Below, piece by piece: positions 36,501-44,231 of a stretch of DNA of 64,000 nt; within the stretch, counting starts at the first letter, position 1, and each line of letters opens with the position of its first letter. The translations under genes were made by a program, and so were the position numbers. Location: the NCBI GenBank assembly GCA_051294375.1, contig CM119266.1:17726087-17790086 (forward strand), given 5' to 3'. The DNA is from Paraspadella gotoi. Its lineage: Eukaryota; Chaetognatha. The notes under the pieces were generated by a model. It made no database searches, was not told the origin of the DNA, and was given only the letters and a program-made list of their open reading frames with translations.

Positions 36501-38387
36501 GTAAGGAGACGCCAAAGCCCCGACTTCTCAAATCAGCCTCGCCGCATCTCTCATCTTCCAACACGACTACCTCCCCGATCAAGACGTTGAAAATCTTATC
36601 GCCGAGTCCCAATGCGTTGAAAGGCTCCTTGCTCGATGGAAACGCGATATTCAAGGACGCCGTCATCGCGCCCAAGTCGTTCGGTCATCGCGGCCTCAAA
36701 GAAGATTCGGCGAGTGACGAGTTGCGTCACTTGGAGGCAACCGTTGCCAAGACGACGCCTCTTCTCGGCGGAACGATTCTCTTGTCTGCTTTGCCCAACA
36801 CTTTGGTCGGATCCTCAATCGCAGCCCCGATGGGCTCCTCGGTCGTATCGGCGTCTCTGTTGGGCCAACCTCCCGCGAAACGCATGCTGCAGCAAATACA
36901 GCACGAGATGGCTCACGACCAGCAGCAGCAGCAGCAATTTGAAAAGAGCCAATCCCAACCGCTGCACCTAGACAAGCCCTATCCAGTTTTGCAACTGAAG
37001 GCCACGACTCCGTTCGAGATTTCGTCGCAGCCTTTGAATCTGGAAAAGATTCATAATCCCATCATCAATAAGACACAACCTTTAGATACTCCAATGTTTT
37101 CTTTGAAGACGATGACGCCGGAAATGGCCGGCATCTCTCCGGCCAAGGGACTCGATCCAGCGACGGGATTCGTTTCCATCAAAGCTTCGCCGGAATCCCT
37201 GCCGCCACCGCCGGCACCGCCGCCGCTGACCCAACAGCTGGAAGCCTCGCGTCCCATTTTATTCGAGTCATCGAGAATCGTTCCTCTCGGTCTGACGGTG
37301 GCGTCCGCACCCCCGGATGTGAAACCGGCGCCGCGATCGACGCCGGAGAAGAGAAGGAGCGACGCCTCCGAGTCGAAGACACCGGAGGAGTCCTCGCCAA
37401 AGACGAACGCTAAAAAATACTCGTGCGGGGAATGTGGGAAAAAATTCTCGTGGGAGAAAAATCTCAAGGTGCATCTGAGATCTCACACCAACGAACCAAA
37501 ACCGTACGGTTGCGACTTTTGCAGCAAGAGATTTACCAGGCGACAGCACGCCAAGCATCACCTCATTTTGCAGGTGGGTATCATTAATAATTTAATACAA
37601 ACCTCAAACCACCAAATATGTCCAAAGTCAGGGGTAAGATAGCTTATTTATTAATTGAATGGTTAATTTTTATATTGGTTGTAGCAATTTCATAAATAGG
37701 TAACTACTGCTCTTGATTCGCTATCAAGTTCCTTAGTCTCATTTGTATATTGTTGCAACTTTATTTATTTTTCATAGGTTTTGCTTAGGTTTTTTACACC
37801 GTACAATAAAAAATAAAAAGGTTGCAAAGTTTGTTTATTGTTTAAAAAAAAAGCACTTAACCGTTATAACCATGAAGCGTTATTCCAAACAGCACGCGGC
37901 GGAGGCGGCCGCCGCTGGCATCGTCGTCTCGACTTCTTCCACTCCGACGCCTCTGGTAGAGAAACGGAGTTTGGAGGAGGAGATTGCGTTGGCGGAGACG
38001 CAACGCCTCGTGGCCAACATCCAGCGGACGCCCGTTTTCGGATGTCCCATCTGTCGGCGCGCCTTTTCTCAAGTTTCGGAACTGGAACGCCACGTGTCCA
38101 CACACAACGGGTCCAAGCCCCACGCCTGCCTCGTCTGTGGCAAAGGCTTCTCGCGCAAAGAGGCTCTCAAGGAGCACAGGATGACGCAGCACGCAGACGC
38201 CAAGTCGGCCGCGCCAGTGCTGCAGGAGATCGGCGTCGAATCCGCGGCGTCGCTGCTGGACTCGGCCACGCCATCCACTCCGTCGCCAGGACCGCGGACG
38301 TCGCCGCCGACGGAGTCAGCAGTAGCCGCCACTGCTCCGCTGTCCTTGGCGCCTCAACCGATTTCTGTTCGCACGATCACGAGTTAA
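27509..38387 (+). CDS. Large nuclear protein with three pairs of C2H2 zinc fingers
   Basis: Probable DNA-binding transcription factor. Twelve exons keep one open frame: 27509-27590, 28070-28191, 28255-28694, 31302-31610, 32045-32884, 33954-34106, 34215-34336, 34544-34657, 34736-35074, 35337-35627, 36009-37573 and 37893-38387 (phases 1,0,2,2,2,2,1,1,1,1,0), giving 1623 residues. The first thousand residues are Ser/Ala/Pro/Gly-rich and disordered, with a short helical stretch near residue 75 (LSHVLGQLDVLWKHVQRLER). A lone Cys/His cluster, CVCILCGHLVPQTQLEKHQC, lies in exon 9. Fingers come in pairs near 1017-1068, 1408-1460 and 1508-1559, each with classic C-x2-C-x12-H spacing. Finger 4 is split by the last intron: exon 11 ends HHLILQ and exon 12 supplies its last His, which supports that splice. 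I do not recognise the orthologue. The start exon is the least sure part. Confidence 0.8.
27942..28060 (+). mobile_element. Truncated MITE copy just before exon 2 of the zinc-finger gene
   Basis: Starts GTTGCGCCGC and then matches both ends of the MITE at 42004-42332 (GGGCT-AGAAAGTTATTGTAGT and ATAAGGCAGT-ACTGC) with the middle missing. Its end lies 10-20 bases from the 3' splice site at 28069, so it may supply part of the acceptor region. Confidence 0.65.
29116..29190 (-). repeat. Short dispersed repeat C
   Basis: Reverse complement of 37618-37696: shared blocks AGTCAGGG, ATAGCTTATTTATTAA, TGAATGG and TATATTGGTTGTA-CAATTTCA. Partial copies occur at 7803-7850 (TAATAAGCTATCTTGTC), near 8925-8960 and at 24686-24708. 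Confidence 0.7.
29625..29995 (+). repeat. Minisatellite of TATCATCGCATCAA type
   Basis: About 370 bases of imperfect tandem units built on CATCGCATCAATN and then CATCAATCAATTA. The long open frames here are products of the repeat. Confidence 0.9.
30215..30385 (+). repeat. Degenerate TTAGGG-like tract
   Basis: Variants of TTAAGGTTAGGGTTAAGG and TTAGGGTTAA occur repeatedly over about 170 bases, next to many TTAAGATTA units. It resembles a worn interstitial telomeric repeat, but could be simple AT-rich drift. Confidence 0.4.
30928..30957 (+). ncRNA. tRNA-Leu 3' half with encoded CCA (retrocopy or SINE piece)
   Basis: GCG then a T arm (GTGGG-TTCGAAT-CTCAC, five pairs with one G-T) then CGCTGCC and ACCA. 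This equals the 3' end of animal tRNA-Leu(AAG) including the CCA, which is added after transcription and is not coded in animal tRNA genes. The matching 5' acceptor strand and D arm are missing upstream, so it is not a working tRNA gene. Confidence 0.65.
31739..31938. repeat. 200-bp fold-back palindrome (intron 4 of the zinc-finger gene)
   Basis: Outer arms of about 33 bases are nearly perfect reverse complements (TTTTCACTATGGAGTAACA and its complement); inner arms share TATATTTCGACTTAA and ATCATCAGTGGCT. The centre holds GGCTAAAAGA twice. Confidence 0.88.
33045..33770. mobile_element. 725-bp fold-back element (intron 5 of the zinc-finger gene)
   Basis: The ends are inverted copies of CAGAAGGCTTCATATTATAA. 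The arms extend about 190 bases each (33045-33245 and 33590-33770) with blocks TTTAATGAAATTTT and AATGGAACTATCGAGGCGAA in both at lower identity. The inner ends carry GGGCCCTGAGGG on one arm and its complement on the other. No coding frame. Confidence 0.85.
35665..35878 (+). repeat. Dispersed repeat family A, copy 4 (intron 10 of the zinc-finger gene)
   Basis: Same order of blocks as at 4654: ATAGCAACAGCC, TAATGCCCATTGGGATAGGG, GAGCCAATGGGATTGGCTGA and an end GAATATACCGCCACAA. It has a short internal deletion relative to the other copies. Confidence 0.85.
37618..37696 (+). repeat. Short dispersed repeat C (last intron of the zinc-finger gene)
   Basis: Contains AGTCAGGGGTAAGATAGCTT and TATATTGGTTGTAGCAATTT; the reverse copy is at 29116-29190. 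Confidence 0.7.
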
Positions 38388-39277
38388 GATCGAGTTAAAA
38401 TCTAGGATTTAGCAACCGTCGTAACCGTAAACAAAACAAAACAAAACAAAATATTTTATAGAAAAAAAAATCTGTGTGAAAAATCTTATTTCTTCCGTTC
38501 AAGAACGGATTTATACTTATTTATTCTCTCAAATCCAATATCTTTACGCATATCATTAGATTTATCGAGTTTTTATACTTTTTAACATTAGTAAAGTTAT
38601 TATTGTCCTTTTGATATTGCATTGTCTGTTGCATTTTATAATTAAGCGAGTCAGGGACTCAGGGTTTATATTTGTAAGTAATTTAGAGCTATTTAGCTGA
38701 ATCAATTATTGTAAGATATTGTTATATTATTGTAGGTAGACGAAAACATTAAAAATCCCTCAACGAAGTCTTTAAAATTAAGTTTTTAGTTTTGAATATT
38801 GATTCGTAAATTATTTAGTAATGTTAGTACAGTTTTAATCCCAGCCCATTCATTAGCATTTGTCCAAACTTGCCAATCTCACCTTCTGCCCGGGAAAGGC
38901 TGTTTGATAATATCCACGATCCCACATGAAAATGAAATGGAACGACTGGGCGTCGCGGATTCCCTCAAATTTGAAAAACTAATACTGGCCCACGAAATGA
39001 CTCTCGCTTGATTTATTCTTCTCGCTTAAATCATGAAAAATTGAAGAATGATGGTTAAATTTTTTTTTTTATAAATTAACGTTGCATTGGGTTTATCTAG
39101 TCTTTGAGCGTCTTTGATGTATATCTTTCAGGCACTGAACTCATTTCAGAGAAATGAGACTTCTCCGGACCGCTTTAACTCTGAGAGAAAAAACTTGTTT
39201 GAACGAAATCGATTGGGTCGGATCCCCGTCGCTTAACGGCGCCATTATTTAACGTGACGACAACGACAATCCGAGCG
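38388..39277. other. Zinc-finger gene 3' region and MRM1 5' region
   Basis: AT-rich except for 38865-39011, which looks like coding sequence: an open frame ending TGA 39009-39011 with residues such as NEMERLGVADSLKFEKLILA. I do not recognise it and see no clear splice border, so it is not called as a gene. Confidence 0.4.
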
Positions 39278-40950
39278 ATGAGAGTCTCCCCCCTCTTCTC
39301 TTTTCCTTTTCGTCGAGCAAGATGGATCTTTCCCGTCGTACGAGAATTAACAACAACAACATCAGCCATCGATGAGGAGACAAAAGAAGATAAACCGAGG
39401 AAGGGGAGTCTTCGAAGGCGAGTACAAGGAACGGCTCGATTAACAGTTTTCAGATAATTTACATACATTAATGAATAATGAATTATTTTCATTTCCCACC
39501 GGCAGCTCCGGACGCCCCGGAACGGAGATTCTCTTCGGCATCCACCCCGTGGCCGAAGCCTTGAGGCAATCCCGTCGAGAACTCCACGGTCTTTTCGTCC
39601 GAGAAGACTTCGCCTCAAACCCGAGACTCGCCGCCGTCGTCGCCGCCGCTCAGAGACTCCAATTGCCCGTGAAGATGGCGAGCATCGCACGACTCGATCG
39701 CCTCGCAAAAGTCGACAAGTTCAACAATTTCCGTCCGCATCAAGGAGTTTGTCTCAGTTGCGGGTGAGGATTTCATTTTGGCTCCCTCATTTTTATCTTT
39801 GTTACCTCTTATTGACAAAGTTTTGAGAAAAACAATCACCTCATTAGCGTGTGATGGACTAAGACTAAGTTTTAGGTTCAAGATTCGTCTCAATTATTTG
39901 TGATGGATATAAATTTGTGCCAGAGATTTTTCTCAAAGGTACGTGATGGATACGGTCTCGGGTTAATGTTTCGTTTCATATGTATGTGATGTAATTTTTT
40001 GTCAGATTTGTCCCAATTGTGAGTCAGGGCGATTAAGATTCGTGTTATGCACATAATTTATTATTAGCGATTCGTCTCAGTTGCGTGCAATGGACAAAGT
40101 TTTTGGTCTTATTCATTCCTCATTTTCCATCCTTTTCAGTTTTGAAATCCTTTCTTTCACTCCTTACAATCGATTTCTTTAGTCAAATCGACCCTGTCGT
40201 CCTTTCTTCCTACGACGACTTCCTCACCTCCTTCCCTATCCACACGCAATGGCTCTTTCCCTTCCTCGTCGACATCAACGACCCCATGAATTTCGGCGCC
40301 ATACTGCGGGCCGCCTTTTTTTTTGGCGTCGGTCACGTGATCGTCCACGGGCACCACTCGCTCCGGCGTCCCACGCCCGTTGTTTCGAAGGTTAGAGGCG
40401 GCGAAGAGAGATAATTTTTTCAAAGCGTAACCATATTTAAATGAGATTAAAGCGCTCTCCTTTTATAATATTAACCTAACCCCAGGCTTCGTCCGGTGCG
40501 GCTGAATCGATTCGTTTCGCCGAAGTCACCGACGCCGTCTCCTTCCTCGTCGACGCAAAGGACGCCGGGGACGCCGTAATCGGAACGATGGCACCGGATG
40601 CCGTAATGACGCCTCCGCCGCCGGGTCTCTCAATTCGTGACGCTGCCTCAGGACTCAACGTCCAGGCTGACGTCGTCTTCGGCGCCGACGGGCGACGAAC
40701 CACTTTCCTTCTCTTCGGCAGCGAAGGCGCGGGACTCGACGAGAGGCTGCAGCGACTGTGCGACTATCGACTCACTATCGGCGCCGGGGCGGCAGCTGCG
40801 GCTGCGGCATCGTCGTCGGTGGACTCTCTCAACGTCGGCGTCGCCGCGGGAATCGTTTTTCACGAATTGTTGACTCGAGAAGGAAGAGAAGAAAGGACGA
40901 ACGCGATGATGAAGAAGCTGGCAGACATCAACAGAAGCGGATTGACATAA
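39278..40950 (+). CDS. MRM1: Mitochondrial 16S rRNA 2'-O-methyltransferase (SpoU family)
   Basis: SPOUT enzyme that methylates a guanosine ribose of the large mitochondrial rRNA using AdoMet. Exons 39278-39417, 39506-39763, 40183-40390 and 40486-40950 join in phases 2,2,0 and give 356 residues (human 353). The N-terminus MRVSPLFSFPFRRARW is a good mitochondrial presequence. Exon 2 begins the substrate-binding domain (GTEILFGIHPVAEALRQSRR). SpoU motif 1 is NDPMNFGAILRAAFFFG with its Asn and Arg, motif 2 is LLFGSEGAGLDE and motif 3 is DSLNVGVAAGIVFHEL. Intron 1 has a GC-AG border (AAG-GCGAGT, 39418-39505); no GT donor gives the right phase. Alanine runs interrupt the domain between motifs 2 and 3. 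The MoaC gene follows after 190 bases on the same strand. Confidence 0.9.
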
Positions 40951-41140
40951 ACAGAAGTGGACAGAAGCAAATCTGCCAAAACTGCTAAACCTGCCAAAAG
41001 AAAGTCTAGAATCCAGTGTTTTTTCTTTTGTTTTCAGTCGTCTGAATTTTCTCTGCTCCATGAGACACTAAAGTCTTCGCTTTAAAGGCTATTACATCCT
41101 TAACAAAAGAAGCCATTACAAGTCGATTACTTCTCGGACG

Positions 41141-41836
41141 ATGAATTCGAATTGCGTTTTTCTTTGGCGACGATCGTTGATAGAGAGTCGTCTTTTCTTT
41201 CGCGCTGACTCGAGCGGCGCCTTCGCCAACAATGGTCAAGCGAACAACGATGCCATTCCTAAGAAATCCCCGGTTATATGCCCATCTCACGATGTCCTCC
41301 CGAACGAATCGATCCTCTCCCCTACGCTCACTCATCTTGACGCCTCCGGCCACGCCTCAATGGTCGACGTAACCCCGAAACCGGCGACGGTCCGTTTCGC
41401 AGAAGCCGTCGCCCGCGTCACGATGCCCGGCGTCGTCACCGCCCAAATACGGCGCCGATCTGTCGCCAAAGGCGATGTTCTCGCGGTGGCGCGTGTGGCG
41501 GGAATTATGGGCGCTAAACGGACTAGCGATTTGATCCCGTTGTGCCACAACATCCCTCTGTCGGATGTGAAGATTAATCTCGAGATCGACGATGACGAAG
41601 TGACGTCGACGATCCACTCGTCGCCGCGGCGCTCCTTCGTCGACATCACGGCGACTGCTTCGGCTGAAGCTAAAACCGGCGTCGAAATGGAGGCGCTAAC
41701 GGCGGCGCTGACAGCAGCTTTGACCATTTACGACATGTGCAAGGGAATGTCGAGGGACATTGTCATCGAGGAGGTGCGATTAGTGAAGAAGACTGGTGGG
41801 AAGGAGGATTACGAGAGGAGGAAAGATGAGAGGTAG
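41141..41836 (+). CDS. MOCS1: Stand-alone MoaC, cyclic pyranopterin monophosphate synthase
   Basis: Second half of the first step of molybdenum cofactor synthesis: turns the cyclic GTP-derived intermediate made by MoaA into cyclic pyranopterin monophosphate. A single exon codes 231 residues. The first 65 are basic and Ser/Asn-rich, consistent with a mitochondrial presequence. Then come LTHLDASGHASMVDV, KGDVLAVARVAGIMGAKRT, DLIPLCHNIPLSDV, GVEMEALTAALTAALTIYDM and CKGMSRDI, covering the whole MoaC fold including the Lys, His and Asp of the active site. In most animals this domain is the 3' part of a MoaA-MoaC gene (MOCS1) made as a fusion or bicistronic message; no MoaA lies upstream, where MRM1 ends 190 bases before. 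The ATG at 41141 is the first in frame. Confidence 0.9.
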   Translation: MNSNCVFLWRRSLIESRLFFRADSSGAFANNGQANNDAIPKKSPVICPSHDVLPNESILSPTLTHLDASGHASMVDVTPKPATVRFAEAVARVTMPGVVTAQIRRRSVAKGDVLAVARVAGIMGAKRTSDLIPLCHNIPLSDVKINLEIDDDEVTSTIHSSPRRSFVDITATASAEAKTGVEMEALTAALTAALTIYDMCKGMSRDIVIEEVRLVKKTGGKEDYERRKDER

Positions 41837-42003
41837 GATGAAAGGCAAGAGAAAATCTGATTGTGAAAATATGAGAGTTGGATAGTTCATGGGTCATCCT
41901 TAGATGATTAGATTCAGCTATTAAGACAACAAAAACGGATTGAATATACTTCATGTCGTTAAAATTAGCAATCCCCGTCTTGCCCCCTCTTCCCCTATTT
42001 TTA

Positions 42004-42332
42004 GTTGCGCCGCGTGTACTCGCGGAGCAACTCTAGACTAGAAGTCACTTTTCGGTCGGTCGGTATTTCTCTCCGTCTGTCTGTCCCACTTACGTTAAAA
42101 ATGTTCCTCACTTGCATATAGTTGTTTGCTCATTTGTTAAGACAAGAAAAAACTTCAAATATAAGGGACTGCTAGGGCCGCTTTCAGGAAATCCTAAAAC
42201 TATAAAGAAAAAAAGACGAATTCCGACGCGGTGCGTGTCATATATACACGGGCTAAGAAAGTTATTGTAGTTATGTCATATCATGTCATGTCACAAAAAA
42301 TACACTGGATAAGGCAGTTACTGCGGCGCAAC
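42004..42332. mobile_element. MITE with GTTGCGCCGC inverted ends
   Basis: Starts GTTGCGCCGC (42004-42013) and ends GCGGCGCAAC (42323-42332), a perfect 10-bp inverted repeat. There is no coding frame in its 329 bases. A truncated copy lies at 27942-28060. Confidence 0.75.
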
Positions 42333-42673
42333 ACATTTGAATTACCGTTATTGGTTCTTTATTTTCATTCATTTTTCCCCCACGGATCAACGACAATCAT
42401 TCATTTATTATTCATTTCTTTCCCCCCCAATTTCACATTTGCCATTTTTCTCTCCCCCCCCCCCGACTTGTCTTCTCAATGAAAAGTAAACATTTATAAG
42501 CTCGATTTTTCGTTTTCCTCCTTCGAGCGATTTGTTTTTGGTTTTTTTTTCACTAGTCGCGATTAAATTAAATTTAAATTTAAATTTTTCGTTAAAACGC
42601 ACCCTTATTCCTAAGGCGATCTAACCAAATAAAAAATCAAACCGAATCAAAAAAATCGACTCGTACGTAACAA

Positions 42674-43489
42674 ATGGCAGGACGACAAGACGTCTTCCAT
42701 TACGTTTACCAAGCAGACTCGCAACGTCGTTCCTTTTCGTCTCGCCCTCTGAATTATGTCCTCCAGAGACCGAACGGCCTTCAATTGAGAATCGGCTCCA
42801 ATTTTTTGCCTTCGAATCCAGACTATTTTCGCCTCTCGTCGAACGGACTTCCGAACGGCATCCACGTGCACCAACTCTGGTTTCGTCAACCACAAATCGC
42901 GACGCATCGACTCCGCGTCAACGCCGTTCAATATTCGCCTGGTCTCATGAACGTTGGTCTCGAACCATCAGACGGTGGACCTCAACCAGGAATCGAGCAA
43001 GATGCACCGCAGCCGGATCATCAGCCATTGCAAAATCATGAGCAGTTATTGGACGGTCAACCACAGCAGAACGAGGAACTCCAACACCTGAATGAACCAG
43101 AAGGAATAGTAAATGAACCATCGCAAGACGATGAAGAAATAGACAACCAACCTGAGCAGAACCAAGAACAACCGCGTGACGACCTGCCTCAACGGGAGGA
43201 AGAACAACATCGAGGCAACCAGCATCAACAAAATCATGTAGAAATGCAAGATCATCTTCAGGCAAATGAAAGAAACCCTCCGCCCTACTACTACTCCGGA
43301 CGATCGCGAGTTCGCCCGATGGGGCCGCTGATTCGAGCCACCCTCGCTCGACGTCTCCCGCCTCGACTCTACGAGTCCGAGACGCCGAGAAAACGGATGC
43401 GCAAATTCATGACTGCGACGGGATTCTCTCCCGTTTCTGTTCCCGTCGCCGACAACGAAGTCGTAGATGAAGTTTTATTCTTCGTCTGA
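42674..43489 (+). CDS. Orphan Gln/Glu/Asn-rich protein, function unknown
   Basis: A single exon with ATG at 42674 and TGA at 43487-43489 codes 271 residues. I do not recognise a family. Residues 1-90 look folded and mixed in composition (FHYVYQADSQRR, LRIGSNFLPSNPDYFRLSSN). Residues about 95-195 are a run of Gln, Glu, Asn, Asp, Pro and His with repeated QPQQN/EQ-like units. The last 75 are basic with many Arg and Pro (RSRVRPMGPLIRATLARRLP, then PRKRMRKF, a possible nuclear signal) and end in acidic and aromatic residues. Codon use is like the neighbours, and the frame is far longer than expected by chance at this GC content. It could be a fast-evolving nuclear protein or a lineage-specific gene. 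The (C)n run at about 42455-42465 lies in its upstream region. Confidence 0.65.
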   Translation: MAGRQDVFHYVYQADSQRRSFSSRPLNYVLQRPNGLQLRIGSNFLPSNPDYFRLSSNGLPNGIHVHQLWFRQPQIATHRLRVNAVQYSPGLMNVGLEPSDGGPQPGIEQDAPQPDHQPLQNHEQLLDGQPQQNEELQHLNEPEGIVNEPSQDDEEIDNQPEQNQEQPRDDLPQREEEQHRGNQHQQNHVEMQDHLQANERNPPPYYYSGRSRVRPMGPLIRATLARRLPPRLYESETPRKRMRKFMTATGFSPVSVPVADNEVVDEVLFFV

Positions 43490-44231
43490 TGAGAACTTAC
43501 TAATTCGACGTCGCCTGATCGGACGACGGATCTTGATTGGCTGATTTCCCCTGATTGGACGAAGGCGCTTGATTTGTTGTTGAATCCGTCACTTGTTTAA
43601 TCAGCATCCTACGCAATTTCGGCTTTTAATACTGTGTGTTAGCCTTATTGTTTTCTGCAACTTGTGTAAAGCGCCGTGCAAATAGAAAATACAATTATTG
43701 ATTAATGAACTCCAATCGATTATTATTTCCCTCAAAAACAAACAGATTTATTGTAAAAAATTTTTTTACGGATTCATTTTTTACAAAATCTTTAATAACA
43801 ATTCATTTTGACAGGTGCTTAAACTTTAATTCAATTTGAGCTTTTTATATTTCAAATGGGGGGAAGAACAATTAATCTTCGTCTCATCGTGTAAGCAAAG
43901 TCCAAACATACCTTTTACGAAAATCTTTGCATCTTTGAGTTTCACCCATCTGTGATTGGTCAATGAGAATCTTCAAACTCTGATTGGTCCAGTGACCGAC
44001 GGATTCGAGGCTCAAGAGGGTAAGAGTTCGACTGCCCATGATGCGTACATTGTTTTCTACCGCAATTCCATTGATAAATCGTTCTTCACTTTTTTAACGA
44101 AGAAATTTATTTTTATACCCAACGCCGATTTTTATTTTTTTCTGGTTTTTCAGAGTTAAGAGCCTTGATAAAATAGTGTCATGTTATTGACCTAAAGCGC
44201 CATTGGTAAATCGCTCCGTTGCTTCACCGCA
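43490..44231. promoter_or_regulatory. Spacer before MTO1 with paired inverted CCAAT boxes
   Basis: ATTGG (reverse CCAAT) occurs at about 43534, 43553, 43958 and 43983, in two close pairs of TGATTGG form. The pair 250-275 bases before the MTO1 ATG would suit NF-Y binding. No exon is visible. Regulatory role is inference only. Confidence 0.35.

Noticed and set aside
41141-41836. Bacterial origin of MoaC by horizontal transfer
   Set aside because: Base composition and codon use match the neighbours and a presequence is present; the domain is ancestral in animals, so fission explains it better.
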